The notes: generated by a model from the letters alone, not told the origin. Numbered from the stretch's first letter, positions 28,586 through 37,759 are shown. The stretch is 64,000 nucleotides of DNA from Lysobacter spongiicola DSM 21749 (GCF_900167055.1 NZ_FUXP01000009.1:47118-111117), one strand, 5' to 3'. Translations and numbers: made by a program.

Positions 28586-31120
28586 TCAGAACCGGTAGTC
28601 GGCGCGCACGTACCAGCTGCCGCCGTTCATGCCGAAGGGCATGGTCTCCCAGCCGTACTTGAAGCCCATCTGCGGGAACGGGGCACCGGTGTCGCGGTCC
28701 CACTCGTCGGGGTACTCGTCGAAGATGTTGTTGCCGCCGACGGTGACGTGCAGGTCCTCGGACACGGAATAGCGCACCCCGAGGTCGAACAGGGCCTTGC
28801 CGCCCCAGGTGTGTTTCACGCCGGGGGTGAAACCCTCGCCGCTGACCGAGCCGTAGTAGTTGCCTCGGGCGGTCCAGCGCCATGGGCCGTCTGCGTAGAC
28901 CGCCTGCAGCACGTGGTGCACGCGTGGCTGGCCCTCTTCCACCAGGGTCACCTGGGTGTCGTCGAACAGCTGCTCCGGCGACAGGATCGGCGATTGCGAG
29001 CGGCGGTCCTTCACCTCGGTCTTGTTGAAGTGCAGCAGCGCGGTCAGGTCGAGCCGGGCGCCGCCGGCGAACTCGGTGCCGTGGTTGGCGACCACGTCCA
29101 GCCCGGTGGTACGGGTGTCGATCGCGTTGGTGAAGAACAACACCTGGCCGACGCCGATCGGGTCGAGGATCCCGCGGATGGGGCAGTTGGCGTTGTCGGG
29201 CGCACAGGGCTGGCCATTGCCGCCGACGCTTTCCGGCTGGATGTTGCTGGAGAAGATGATCCGGTCATCGATGTCGATGCGGAACACGTCCATGGTCAGC
29301 GAGAAGCGATCGCCCGGCGAGAACACGAAGCCGAGGGTCCCGCTGGCCGAGGTCTCCTCCTGCAGCGGCTCGATGCCGAAGGCGCGGGTGACGTTGCTGT
29401 CCTGCCGCGCCGTCAGGGTATCGGTGAGCACACCTTCGGCGTTGAGGTTGGTCGAGCGCTGGCTGTAGAACAGCTGCTGCACGCCGGGCGCGCGGAAGCC
29501 GGTGGCGACGGTGCCGCGAATGGCGAACGACTCGTTGGCGTCGAAGCGCGCCGACAGCTTGCCGGTGGTGGTGTTGCCGAAGTCGGAGTAGTCCTCGAAG
29601 CGCACCGCGCCGCCCACGAGGAAACGCTCGCTCAGGTGGGTCTCGGCATCGAAGTACACCGCGGCGCTGTGGCGGCCGTCGTCGACTTCCTCGTTGGGCG
29701 AGAAGCCGGGGAAGCCCTGGATGCCCGGTTGCGCCACCTCGCCGGTCTGCCCGGTGATCGGGATGTCGCGGTCGTTGCTGCGGCCGTACATGTACGAGAC
29801 CGGGTCGCCCGCCTCGATGCGGTAGTTGTCCTGCCGCCATTCGAGACCGGTGGCGAGGTACAGCAGGTGGTCGCCCAGGCCTTCGACGCTGCCCCGGAAG
29901 TCCAGGTTGAACGTGGTCTGGTCGAACTCGAGCGTGCCGGTATCCGCCGAGGTCGGCGAGGACGCATAAATGGGCCCCGTCGGGTCGGCCGGGTCGATCG
30001 GCTCGTACCACCAGCTGACGTTCACCGAGTTGCTCTCGTCGAAGCCGAAGCGGCTGCGGCCGTGGTTGATCGACACGTCCCAGTCCCAGCTGCTGTCGCC
30101 GATGGGTGCCTTGTAGCCCACTGCGAGCGAAGCATCCTCGACCGTGCTGAGGATCCGGGGCAGGAACCCGTCGGGGTACAGCTCGGGCACGGTGCGGTTG
30201 TCGCCGGGCGAGCGGAAGAAGCCGCCCGACTCGCCCTGCCGCCGGGACAGGCCGCCGAAGGCGTAGAGCTCGCCGGCGCCGGCGGACATGCCGCTGTTGA
30301 GCCAGAGGTAGGCGTCGCTGGCGTCGGCATCGCCGAGGCCCTGCGTCACCCGTGGCGGATCCACCCGCAGGCTGTCCGGCCCGGCGCGGTTGGTCGCATT
30401 GCGGTTGCGGTACTCGGCACTGAGGTTGGCGAAGCCGTCGGCCCCGAAGTTCCAGCCGGTGTTGACCGAGCCGTGCATGATCTCGCCGTCGCCGGCGAAG
30501 TACTGCCCGCCCATCAGCGAGACGTCGGTGTGTTCGGTCTGGCGCTTGAGGATGATGTTGATGACGCCGGCGATGGCATCGGAGCCGTACTGCGCCGCGG
30601 CGCCGTCGCGCAGCACCTCGATGCGCTCGATGGCGGAGATCGGGATCGCGTTGATGTCGGTGCCCGCCGAGCCACGCCCGATGGTCTGCTGCACGTTGAC
30701 CAGCGCCTGTTGGTGGCGGCGCTTGCCGTTGACCAGCACCAGCACCTGGTCCGGCCCCAGCGCGCGCAGCGTGGCGGGGCGGAGGATGTCGGTGCCGTCG
30801 GAGACGAAGGTGCGCGAGAAGTTGAACGAGGGTTCAAGCGTCTGCAGGACCTGGCCGATCTCCAGCGCGCCGCTGGCTTCGAGCTCCTCGCGGCCGATGA
30901 TGTCGACCGGCGCGGCCGTGTCTTCTGCCGTTCGCCCGCGCACGCGCGAACCGGTGACCTGCACCGAGTCGAGCGTGGTGGTATCCGTTTGCGCGGTGGC
31001 GGTCGGGGCGTTCTGGACCGGCTGCGGGTCTGCTGCTGTCTGGGCCGTGGCAGGCGTCAACGCGCCGGCGGCGACGATGGCGGCCACGGCCGCCGCCAGG
31101 CGGGTGTGCTGGATGGACAT
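28586..31120 (-). CDS. TonB-dependent outer membrane receptor
   Basis: An 844-aa TonB-driven importer. A signal peptide (1-26, ending ATAQ) is followed by a TonB-box segment ([14 protein letters not shown]), a plug (about 65-185) with [36 protein letters not shown], and a barrel ending in WYVRADYRF with the terminal Phe. The plug is of the same class as the 969-aa receptor at 13.2 kb, but the barrels differ in length and loops, so their ligands probably differ. No periplasmic or inner membrane transporter is adjacent. A possible promoter (TTGTCC, 16-base spacer, TAGACA) lies upstream on the minus strand. The ATG follows AAGGAA. Confidence 0.95.
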   Translation of the reverse strand: MSIQHTRLAAAVAAIVAAGALTPATAQTAADPQPVQNAPTATAQTDTTTLDSVQVTGSRVRGRTAEDTAAPVDIIGREELEASGALEIGQVLQTLEPSFNFSRTFVSDGTDILRPATLRALGPDQVLVLVNGKRRHQQALVNVQQTIGRGSAGTDINAIPISAIERIEVLRDGAAAQYGSDAIAGVINIILKRQTEHTDVSLMGGQYFAGDGEIMHGSVNTGWNFGADGFANLSAEYRNRNATNRAGPDSLRVDPPRVTQGLGDADASDAYLWLNSGMSAGAGELYAFGGLSRRQGESGGFFRSPGDNRTVPELYPDGFLPRILSTVEDASLAVGYKAPIGDSSWDWDVSINHGRSRFGFDESNSVNVSWWYEPIDPADPTGPIYASSPTSADTGTLEFDQTTFNLDFRGSVEGLGDHLLYLATGLEWRQDNYRIEAGDPVSYMYGRSNDRDIPITGQTGEVAQPGIQGFPGFSPNEEVDDGRHSAAVYFDAETHLSERFLVGGAVRFEDYSDFGNTTTGKLSARFDANESFAIRGTVATGFRAPGVQQLFYSQRSTNLNAEGVLTDTLTARQDSNVTRAFGIEPLQEETSASGTLGFVFSPGDRFSLTMDVFRIDIDDRIIFSSNIQPESVGGNGQPCAPDNANCPIRGILDPIGVGQVLFFTNAIDTRTTGLDVVANHGTEFAGGARLDLTALLHFNKTEVKDRRSQSPILSPEQLFDDTQVTLVEEGQPRVHHVLQAVYADGPWRWTARGNYYGSVSGEGFTPGVKHTWGGKALFDLGVRYSVSEDLHVTVGGNNIFDEYPDEWDRDTGAPFPQMGFKYGWETMPFGMNGGSWYVRADYRF

Positions 31121-31278
31121 GCGCTCTGTTCCTTGAGGTGGTGGGTGGACTTCCCCTGTCTAGCCCGCGCCAAGCGTCGGACAACGGGTGAACCCACGCA
31201 AGACCTGCGGTGACGCTTGTCACAATTCGTCCCGATCCCACTTTGCCTGGCCGGATACCTGGCGCGAATACCGCCCCG

Positions 31279-31725
31279 TCAATCCCGTTCCGGGCGCTGC
31301 CGGGGCGGGAACAGGCGCCCGTCGAGGCGCTGCAGCCACGGGGCCACCGGCGTCGATGCCAGCAGCAAGCCCGCGAGCGCGCCCAGCGCATTGGCCATCG
31401 CGTCCGCGGCTTCGGGATTGCGGTCGGCGGTCACTGCACCCTGGGCCCACTCCACTCCGACGCCGAAAGCCACCACCAGCGCCGCCGCCAGGGCCTGCGG
31501 TCGCATCCGGCCGAACAGCATCACGCCGTACGCGGAGAGCGTCGCATAGCCCAGGAAGTGCTGGAGCTTGTCGAGCCCCGGCACCGGCATGGAAGGCACG
31601 TTGCTGGCCGGCAACAGCGAGCCGGTGGCGACCAGCGCGAACAGCACCGCCCAACCCGAGCACCAGAGGGCAGGCCGACGGAACGGCCGCAGCCAGTGGG
31701 CGGGGTCCCCGGCAGGCACGCTCAC
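31279..31725 (-). CDS. VanZ-family membrane protein
   Basis: A 148-aa protein with about four membrane helices and the VanZ-like core PGLDKLQHFLGYATLSAYGVMLF and GVEWAQGAV (conserved D-K-x-x-H and E residues). VanZ homologues give low teicoplanin resistance in enterococci, but in proteobacteria their role is unknown. A GTG start overlaps the stop of the upstream methyltransferase gene (GTGA), so the two are translationally coupled. The C-terminus is basic (PPRQRPERD). Confidence 0.85.
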   Translation of the reverse strand: MSVPAGDPAHWLRPFRRPALWCSGWAVLFALVATGSLLPASNVPSMPVPGLDKLQHFLGYATLSAYGVMLFGRMRPQALAAALVVAFGVGVEWAQGAVTADRNPEAADAMANALGALAGLLLASTPVAPWLQRLDGRLFPPRQRPERD

Positions 31726-32906
31726 AGACGGTAACTGAGGTCGCCGGCCAGGAAGGCCGCACCGAACTCGACGTCCTTCTCGAAGCCCATCACCTGGAAG
31801 CGTTCGCCCATCTCGCTGGGCAGCGTCAGGCGCTTGACCTCGTTGTGGCGCTTCTGGCGCTCCTGGGGATCGGCCACCTGTTCGATGCGCTCCAGCACGC
31901 CGGCCAGGCCGTTGCCGAGCAGGAAGTTGGCCTGGTTGCAGTAGCCGGCGAAGTCGAACCCTGCGGCGACGCCCGCCTCGGCCAGCGCGGTGAAGTCGAC
32001 CGAGGCGGTGATGTCCTGCAGGCCCGGCCACAACAGCGGCTCGGCATGCATGCGGTGGCGGTAGTAGGCGCGCAGGGTGCCGTCGGTGCGGTCGTGCTGG
32101 TAGTACTCCGAGCGCACGTGGCCGTAGTCGACGAACAGCATTGCGCCGCGCCTGAGGCCGCCGGCCACCGCCTGCACCCAGTACGGGAGCTGGGGCAGTA
32201 CCTCGCTGCGGTAGCCGTCCGGCAGGGCGTGGCCCGTCCGCGCTTCGATGTGCCGCACTGCGTTGGTGAGGAAGGCGTCGGCCGGGCGCAGCGCGCGTGA
32301 CAGCCGGCCGTCCTCGACGACGACATGCTCCTCGAGCACCTGCCCGGCTTCGATGGCGAACCGCGGCGTCGGCAGGGCGTCGATGACCTCGTTGGCGAAC
32401 AGCACGCCGTTCCAGTCGTCGGCGAACGGCGCATCCAGCCACTCCACCAGGTCGAACACCGGCGGCACCAGCCGCCGCTGCAGGCGTTCACGCTGGCGCG
32501 CGCGCAGCTCGGCGCTGGGCTCGAGGATGGCGTAGCGGTCCGGCAGGGCATCGAGCTCGAGCAGCCGTTTGAGTGCGACCTCGGCGAAGGCACCGGTACC
32601 ACCACCCAGCTCCAGGAAGCGTGCCTGCGGCCCGATCTGCTGCATCACCGGGGCCACGCCTTCGGCCACGCATGCGGCGAACACCGGCCCCAGTTCGGGA
32701 GCGGTGACGAAATCGCCCTCCTCGCCGAACTTGGTGGCGCCGGCGCTGTAGTAGCCCAGTCCCGGCGCGTAGAGCGCCAGCTCCATGAACCTGGAGAACG
32801 GGATCGCGCCGTCGGCGGCCTCGATCTGTTCGCGGATGAAGGCGTCGAGGCGCGCGCTGTGTTCGAGCGCATCGGCCCCGGGCGTGGGGAGCTGGAAGTC
32901 GGTCAC
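31722..32906 (-). CDS. class I SAM-dependent methyltransferase, MidA/NDUFAF7 family
   Basis: A 394-aa protein of the DUF185/SAM_MT family whose eukaryotic member NDUFAF7 dimethylates an arginine of complex I subunit NDUFS2. Key segments are IPFSRFMELALYAPGLGYYS, FVTAPELGPVFAACVAE, the SAM site FLELGGGTGAFAEVAL (about 115-130), FANEVIDALP, and LFVDYGH. The bacterial role is not settled; complex I arginine methylation is a reasonable guess. A GTG at 32906 is chosen because CAGGA lies about 8 bases upstream, while the frame runs open to 32996. It is divergent from the pteridine reductase gene and coupled to the VanZ gene downstream. Confidence 0.93.
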   Translation of the reverse strand: MTDFQLPTPGADALEHSARLDAFIREQIEAADGAIPFSRFMELALYAPGLGYYSAGATKFGEEGDFVTAPELGPVFAACVAEGVAPVMQQIGPQARFLELGGGTGAFAEVALKRLLELDALPDRYAILEPSAELRARQRERLQRRLVPPVFDLVEWLDAPFADDWNGVLFANEVIDALPTPRFAIEAGQVLEEHVVVEDGRLSRALRPADAFLTNAVRHIEARTGHALPDGYRSEVLPQLPYWVQAVAGGLRRGAMLFVDYGHVRSEYYQHDRTDGTLRAYYRHRMHAEPLLWPGLQDITASVDFTALAEAGVAAGFDFAGYCNQANFLLGNGLAGVLERIEQVADPQERQKRHNEVKRLTLPSEMGERFQVMGFEKDVEFGAAFLAGDLSYRL

Positions 32907-32974
32907 GTTGGCATCCTGGCGGGTCCTCGCGCAGGATACCGTGCCCCTCTGTACCGTCCGTGTAGGAGACCCGC

Positions 32975-33712
32975 ATGTCCGCACGTCCCGTCGCACTGGT
33001 CACCGGCTCCGCCAGGCGCATCGGCGCCGCCATCGCGCGCACGCTGCACGGCGCCGGCTTCGACCTCGCCCTGCACTACCGCAGCTCCGGCAGCGAGGCC
33101 GGTGCGCTGGCGGCGGAACTGGAGGCATCACGTCCCGGCAGCGCGATGCTGCTGCAGGCGGAACTGGCCGACTTCGACCGCCTGCCATCGATGGTCGAAT
33201 CCGTGGTCCAGCGCTTCGGCCGGCTGGACGCGCTGGTGAACAACGCCTCCACCTTCAAGCCGACGCCGCTGGGTGGCATCGACCCCGCGCAGTGGGACGA
33301 GCTGTTCGACAGCAACGCGCGCGGTCCGTTCTTCCTGGCCCAGGCGGCGGCGCCGCACCTGCAGCGGTCCGGCGCCGGCGCGATCGTCAACATCGCCGAC
33401 ATCTACGGCGAACGCCCGTTGCCGGGGCACGCGGTGTACTGCATGGCCAAGGCATCGCTGTTGATGATGACCCGGGCGCTGGCGATCGACCTGGGGCCGG
33501 CGGTGCGGGTGAACGCGGTGTCGCCCGGCGCCATCCTGTGGCCGGAAGGCGACAGCGGCGAGGACCGGCAGGCGATGCTGGCGCGCACGCCGCTGGGGCG
33601 CACCGGCGAGCCCGGCGAGGTGGCCGAGGCGGTGCGGTGGCTGTTGCAGGACGCGCGCTACACAACCGGGCAGGTGCTGCACCTGGATGGCGGACGGATG
33701 CTGGCGGTGTGA
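32975..33712 (+). CDS. pteridine reductase (SDR family, FolM/PTR1-like)
   Basis: A 245-aa short-chain dehydrogenase. The NADPH motif is TGSARRIG (10-17), where the arginine pair is typical of pteridine reductases. NNAS follows at about 90-93, with catalytic Tyr/Lys in YCMAK and PGAILWPEG after it. It likely reduces dihydropterins or dihydrofolate to the tetrahydro form, overlapping with dihydrofolate reductase. folK and folB lie just beyond on the opposite strand, which supports a pterin function. The ATG follows a GGAGAC site. REPs separate it from the converging folK. Confidence 0.92.
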   Translation: MSARPVALVTGSARRIGAAIARTLHGAGFDLALHYRSSGSEAGALAAELEASRPGSAMLLQAELADFDRLPSMVESVVQRFGRLDALVNNASTFKPTPLGGIDPAQWDELFDSNARGPFFLAQAAAPHLQRSGAGAIVNIADIYGERPLPGHAVYCMAKASLLMMTRALAIDLGPAVRVNAVSPGAILWPEGDSGEDRQAMLARTPLGRTGEPGEVAEAVRWLLQDARYTTGQVLHLDGGRMLAV

Positions 33713-33786
33713 TGCGCGGGGCGCGTGCGTGCTGGCGGGCGTGGACGCGGATGGATGCGGGTGGCGCGGGGATAGGAAGGTGGGTG

Positions 33787-33810
33787 GTCGCTGCTGAAGC
33801 CGCTCCTACA
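33787..33810 (-). repeat. single REP arm, A subfamily, degenerate
   Basis: GTCGCTGCTGAAGCCGCTCC then TACA: a right-hand A-type arm with one changed stem base. Its partner is missing. Confidence 0.75.
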
Positions 33811-33822
33811 AAGGAACGGTGA

Positions 33823-33895
33823 TGTAGGAGCGACGTAAGTCGCGACCTGTACATTCCATCACCGGCGCCATGGTCGCGACTGACGTCGCTCCTAC
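33823..33895. repeat. REP inverted pair (BIME), B/B, overlapping the folK stop
   Basis: A head-to-head B-type pair (GCGACGTAAGTCGC on the left, GCGACTGACGTCGC on the right). The CTAC at its right end, read on the minus strand as GTAG, supplies the TAG stop of folK. Confidence 0.9.
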
Positions 33896-34404
33896 GGGGT
33901 GGGCGTCGACATCGGTGCGGGCGAGAGGTCCACAGTTTCGAAGGGTTTGTCGCGGTCGGGATGCACCGACCAGAGCTGTGCCAGGGTGCGGCCATCGGTC
34001 GGCACCACTGCGTCGGGGGCGATGTCGGCGAGCGGCTTGAGCACGAACGCATGCTGCAACTCCGGCCGCGGAATGCGCAGGTGGCCGGGGCCGTCGAGCA
34101 TGCGTTCGTCGTAGAGCACGATGTCCAGGTCCAGGGTGCGGTCGCCGTAGCGCGGGCCACTGCGGTCGCGGCCGTTGGCGTCTTCCAGCGCGTGCAGCCA
34201 GTCGTTGAGCGCTTCCGGGTCGAGGTCGGTGTCGATCACGGCGGCTGCATTGCAGAAGGCGTTGCCCTGGAATCCCACCGCCTCGGTCCGGTACACCGGC
34301 GAGAGCAGGATGTCGCCGAAGCGCTGGCGCAGCGCCGCCACCGCGATGCGCAGGTGGTGCTCGGGCCGCAGGTTGCTGCCGAGGCTGAGATAGGCGCGAC
34401 TCAT
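33892..34404 (-). CDS. folK: 7,8-dihydro-6-hydroxymethylpterin pyrophosphokinase
   Basis: It transfers pyrophosphate from ATP to 6-hydroxymethyl-7,8-dihydropterin in folate synthesis. The 170-aa protein begins AYLSLGSNL and has LSPVYRTEAVG, GFQGNAFCNAAAVI, and the signature GPRYGDRTLDLDIVLYD with the Mg-binding aspartates, then RIPRPELQHAFVLKPLADI. The ATG overlaps the stop of the MscS-type channel gene (ATGA). The TAG stop lies within a REP element, so the final residues (PTP) may reflect the repeat insertion; the tail after DLSPAP is not conserved in the family. Confidence 0.96.
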   Translation of the reverse strand: MSRAYLSLGSNLRPEHHLRIAVAALRQRFGDILLSPVYRTEAVGFQGNAFCNAAAVIDTDLDPEALNDWLHALEDANGRDRSGPRYGDRTLDLDIVLYDERMLDGPGHLRIPRPELQHAFVLKPLADIAPDAVVPTDGRTLAQLWSVHPDRDKPFETVDLSPAPMSTPTP

Positions 34405-35795
34405 TCGCCCTTCCCTGCCCCGGTCCGCGACGCGCCACCGGGGGCTGCCGTCGTCGAGGATCCAACCCCGGGCCTGGCTGCGGCCGCGGACACATCGGTG
34501 GCCGAGGCATCCACGGCGGCAGTGGTTTCGTCGTTGTTTCCACCGGTGTCCTGCAGGCGCGCCAGTGCGCCGGCGACGTCGGCGCCGCCCGGTGCCTGGT
34601 ACAGCCGCAGCCCGAACTCGGGCAGCATCGCGATCAGGTGGTCGAAGATGTCGGACTGGATGCCCTCGTACTCGACCCAGTCGACGGTCGCGGTGAAGCA
34701 GTACACCTCCAGCGGCAGGCCGGTCGGGCCCGGCTCCAGCTGGCGCACCATCAGCGTCATCTGCTGGGCGATGCGCGGGTGCGCGCGCAGGTAATGCTGC
34801 ACGTAGGCGCGGAAGGTGCCGATGTTGGTGACCCGACGCGTGTTGACGGGGTCCTTGCCGGCCGACAGCAGCTTCTGGTTGAACGCTTCCAGCTCCTGCC
34901 GCTTGGCGTCCAGGTATTCGTCGATCAGGGCGATGCGGCGCATCCGGTCGCGCTCCTCCGGCTCGAGGAAACGCACCGAGCCCTGGTCGATCAGCAGCGG
35001 CCGCTTGATCCGCCGGCCACCCGACTCCTGCATGCCGCGCCAGTTCTTGAAGCTGTCGCTGATCAGCCGGTAGGTCGGGATGGTGGTGATGGTCTTGTCC
35101 CAGTTCTGGACCTTGACCGTGTTCAGCGCCATGTCGATGACGTCGCCATCGGCTTCCAGCGACGGCATCTCGATCCAGTCACCCACCCGCAGCATGTCGT
35201 TGCCGGTCAGCTGCACGCTCGCCACCAGCGACAGGATGGTGTCCTTGAACACCAGCAGCAGCACCGCGCTCATCGCGCCGAAGCCCGACAGCAGCAACAG
35301 CGGCGAGCGGTCGATCAGGGTGGCGATCATGATCACGATCGCCAGCACGAACACCACGATCTTGACCAGCTGCAGGTAGCCTTTGATCGGCCGCTGGTTG
35401 GCGCGCGTGCTCCGGCTCACGTAGATGTCGTTGAGCGCGTCGAGCAGGTTGCTGATCGCGATCGCGATGGTCAGGGCGACGTAGGCCAGTGCGACGTTGC
35501 GCACCACCAGCACCAGCCCTTCGGGCAGGCCCGCGACCAGCGGCACGCCGGTGGCGATGATCAGCGCCGGCACCACGTGCACCAGCCGCGACAGCACCCC
35601 GCGCGACAGCAGAGCGTCGTCCCATTTCAACGACGAGGCCATCGCCATGCGCTCGACGATGCGCAGCACGATCCTGCGCACCACCCAGTTGGCCAGCCAG
35701 GCCACCAGCACCAGTCCGGCAAGTGCCAGTACCGGCCCGGCGTAGGGCACCCCGGAGACTGTTTCGCGTATTCCGTTCAATCGATTCATCGTCAC
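34401..35795 (-). CDS. mechanosensitive channel, MscS superfamily (YbdG-like)
   Basis: A 464-aa inner membrane channel that relieves osmotic downshock. About five membrane helices come first. The MscS core (about 150-260) has the pore-lining LLLLSGFGAMSAVLLLVFKDTILSLVASVQL and the beta-domain GDWIEMPSLEADGDVIDMALNTVKVQNWDKT, ITTIPTYRLI. The YbdG-type insertion RRIKRPLLIDQGSVRFL follows. A 45-residue Ala/Thr/Gly tail is unusual. The start is GTG 35795 (GTGA overlap with folB) or ATG 35789. The folB-mscS-folK order puts a channel inside a folate operon, with both junctions overlapping. Confidence 0.92.
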   Translation of the reverse strand: MTMNRLNGIRETVSGVPYAGPVLALAGLVLVAWLANWVVRRIVLRIVERMAMASSLKWDDALLSRGVLSRLVHVVPALIIATGVPLVAGLPEGLVLVVRNVALAYVALTIAIAISNLLDALNDIYVSRSTRANQRPIKGYLQLVKIVVFVLAIVIMIATLIDRSPLLLLSGFGAMSAVLLLVFKDTILSLVASVQLTGNDMLRVGDWIEMPSLEADGDVIDMALNTVKVQNWDKTITTIPTYRLISDSFKNWRGMQESGGRRIKRPLLIDQGSVRFLEPEERDRMRRIALIDEYLDAKRQELEAFNQKLLSAGKDPVNTRRVTNIGTFRAYVQHYLRAHPRIAQQMTLMVRQLEPGPTGLPLEVYCFTATVDWVEYEGIQSDIFDHLIAMLPEFGLRLYQAPGGADVAGALARLQDTGGNNDETTAAVDASATDVSAAAARPGVGSSTTAAPGGASRTGAGKGE

Positions 35796-36151
35796 AGGGT
35801 AGCGGCGGAACGCTCGATGACCACCCCGACCGATCGCGCGCCGCGCACCGCGCCCGGCTTGGCCAGCCGCAGCTTGACGTGCGCCACGCCGAATTCTTCC
35901 AGGATCAGCGCCGCGACCCGTTCGGCCAGCGTCTCCACCAGCCCGAAGCCGGTTTCGGAGACGTAGCCGATGATGCGCTTGCTCACTGCCTTGTAGTTCA
36001 GCGTGTCCTCGATGGCATCGCTGGCAGCGGGGATGCGGTTGTCGAACGCCATCTCGATGTCGAACACCAGCGGCTGGCGGATGCGACGCTCCCAGTCGTA
36101 GATGCCGATCAGGGCGTCGATCTGCAGCCCTTCGATGAATACCTTGTCCAT
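35792..36151 (-). CDS. folB: dihydroneopterin aldolase
   Basis: It converts 7,8-dihydroneopterin to 6-hydroxymethyl-7,8-dihydropterin and glycolaldehyde, the step before FolK. The 119-aa length is normal. The protein starts MDKVFIEGLQIDALIGIYDWER, keeps TLNYKAVSKRI, the catalytic region GFGLVETLAERVAALILEEF, and ends KLRLAKPGAVRGARSVGVVIER. The ATG at 36151 matches the family start; the frame is open further upstream within the tsaD region. It lies 20 bases after tsaD on the same strand and probably shares its transcript. Confidence 0.96.
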   Translation of the reverse strand: MDKVFIEGLQIDALIGIYDWERRIRQPLVFDIEMAFDNRIPAASDAIEDTLNYKAVSKRIIGYVSETGFGLVETLAERVAALILEEFGVAHVKLRLAKPGAVRGARSVGVVIERSAATL

Positions 36152-36171
36152 GGGGCTCCCGTGGGTTGCGG

Positions 36172-37209
36172 TCACAGCGCCGGCAGCGCGGCCATGTCCC
36201 AGCGCGGCGCCACCCGGACCGAGGCGTCCTCGTACTGGCCGGCCTGCAGCCGCAGGGCGCCGGCGAAGGCGATCATGGCGCCATTGTCGGTGCAGAAGGC
36301 CGGCCGCGGAAAGCTGACGCGACCGCCACGGTCGACTGCCATCTTCCGCAGCCGCTCGCGCAGCCGCCGGTTGGCGCCCACGCCGCCCGCCACCACCAGC
36401 GTGTCGCAACCGGCTTCGTCCAAGGCGCGCTCGCACTTGATCGCCAGCGTGTCGACGACCGCGTCCTCAAAGCCCCGCGCGATGTCGGCGCGGTCGCTGT
36501 CGGTCTTGCCGCTGTCGCGCCACGCGAGCAGCACCTGGGTCTTCAGGCCGCTGAAGCTGAAGTCCAGACCGGGCCTGTTGGTCATCGGCCGCGGAAACCT
36601 GAACACGCCGGGGCGGCCGCGCTCCGCCTGCGCCGCCAGCTCGGGGCCTCCCGGATAGGGCAGACCCATCAGTTTCGCGGTCTTGTCGAAGGCCTCGCCG
36701 GCGGCGTCGTCCAGGGTCTCCCCCAGCAGCCGGTAGCGTCCGACCGCTTCCACCGCGACCAGCTGGGTATGGCCACCGGAGACCAGCAGGGCCACGAAAG
36801 GCGGCTGCGGGGGCCCCCGGCCCGGATCCTCCGGGTCGTCCTCCATCAGTGGTGCCAGCAGATGGCCCTCCATGTGGTGGACCGCGATCGCCGGCCGATC
36901 CAGTGCCCAGGCCAATGAACGCGCGACGCCCGCACCCACCAGCAGCGCGCCCACCAGGCCGGGGCCGGCGGTATAGGCCAACCCGTCGATGTCGCCGACC
37001 TCCATGCCGGACTCCTGCAGGGTCTGCCGGATCAGCGGCAACAGCTTGCGCACGTGGTCGCGGCTGGCCAGCTCGGGCACCACGCCCCCGTACTCGGCGT
37101 GCAGGGCCACCTGGCTGTATAGCGCGTGGGCACGCAGGCTGCCGGCGTCGGTGTCGTAGACGGCCACGCCGGTTTCATCGCAACTGGTTTCGATGCCGAG
37201 GACTTTCAT
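36172..37209 (-). CDS. tsaD: tRNA N6-adenosine threonylcarbamoyltransferase
   Basis: It transfers the threonylcarbamoyl group to A37 of ANN-reading tRNAs, with TsaB and TsaE. The 345-aa ASKHA-fold protein has [16 protein letters not shown] at the start, metal-binding HMEGH (His112 and His116), the [13 protein letters not shown]-site segment, [11 protein letters not shown], and [15 protein letters not shown]. Length is standard. A short acidic insertion (about 123-133) after the metal site is mild variation. It is divergent from rpsU, the classic gcp-rpsU arrangement, and leads into folB. Confidence 0.97.
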   Translation of the reverse strand: MKVLGIETSCDETGVAVYDTDAGSLRAHALYSQVALHAEYGGVVPELASRDHVRKLLPLIRQTLQESGMEVGDIDGLAYTAGPGLVGALLVGAGVARSLAWALDRPAIAVHHMEGHLLAPLMEDDPEDPGRGPPQPPFVALLVSGGHTQLVAVEAVGRYRLLGETLDDAAGEAFDKTAKLMGLPYPGGPELAAQAERGRPGVFRFPRPMTNRPGLDFSFSGLKTQVLLAWRDSGKTDSDRADIARGFEDAVVDTLAIKCERALDEAGCDTLVVAGGVGANRRLRERLRKMAVDRGGRVSFPRPAFCTDNGAMIAFAGALRLQAGQYEDASVRVAPRWDMAALPAL

Positions 37210-37316
37210 CAGGTGGTAGGTGGGGGCAGGCGGGTGGAAAGCCTAGCGCGGATGCGGGTGCGCGGCCGCCTGCACGCGCCCGCGGCGGCCGGTCGGCACC
37301 CTTCCGCGGGGGCGGC

Positions 37317-37346
37317 TTGCACTCGCTCCGCTGGTCCCGCTAAAAT
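37317..37346 (+). promoter_or_regulatory. sigma70-like promoter of rpsU
   Basis: A TTGCAC -35 box (37317-37322), an 18-base spacer and a TAAAAT -10 box (37341-37346), 50 bases before rpsU. Confidence 0.75.
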
Positions 37347-37396
37347 ACGCGGCTCGCCCGGCGGAACCGGGCCGACCACCCGAACCGAGATACCGT

Positions 37397-37612
37397 ATGC
37401 CCAGCGTCAAAGTCCGCGAGAACGAGCCTTTCGAGTTTGCCCTGCGTCGCTTCAAGCGCACCTGCGAGAAGGCCGGCGTGCTCGCCGAGACCCGCAAGCG
37501 CGAGTACTACGAGAAGCCGACCCAGGAGCGCAAGCGCAAGGCCGCCGCTGCGGTGAAGCGCCAGTCCCGTCGTGCTTCGCGCGACGTGACCAAGCGCCAG
37601 CGCCTGTACTGA
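37397..37612 (+). CDS. rpsU: 30S ribosomal protein bS21
   Basis: A 71-aa basic protein of the small ribosomal subunit that assists base pairing with the Shine-Dalgarno sequence. The sequence [19 protein letters not shown], then [15 protein letters not shown] and a final KRQRLY, matches bS21. It opens the macromolecular-synthesis cluster (rpsU, yqeY, yihY, dnaG). Its own Shine-Dalgarno sequence is weak (CCGAGA). A hairpin with T-run follows, which should reduce read-through and give the high rpsU to dnaG expression ratio known for this operon type. Confidence 0.98.
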   Translation: MPSVKVRENEPFEFALRRFKRTCEKAGVLAETRKREYYEKPTQERKRKAAAAVKRQSRRASRDVTKRQRLY

Positions 37613-37662
37613 TCGCGCACTGGCCCGTGCCGCCGCAAGGTGGTGACGGGCTGGCAGCACCA

Positions 37663-37696
37663 AGCCGGCCGCGCCTCGATGCGCCGCCGGCTTTTT
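37663..37696 (+). terminator. terminator or attenuator between rpsU and yqeY
   Basis: A stem AGCCGGC/GCCGGCT extended by inner GCGC pairs, followed by TTTTT (37692-37696). It sits 50 bases after rpsU. Confidence 0.85.
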
Positions 37697-37759
37697 GCGT
37701 TTCCCTTACACCGCTCAGCCCCCGCTGAGACACCCCTGAAATACCAAGGAAGCAAGCCC

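Noticed and set aside
28484..31213. 909-codon open frame on the plus strand
   Set aside because: Antisense to the TonB-dependent receptor, which has a signal peptide, plug and terminal Phe. The plus frame shows no domain.
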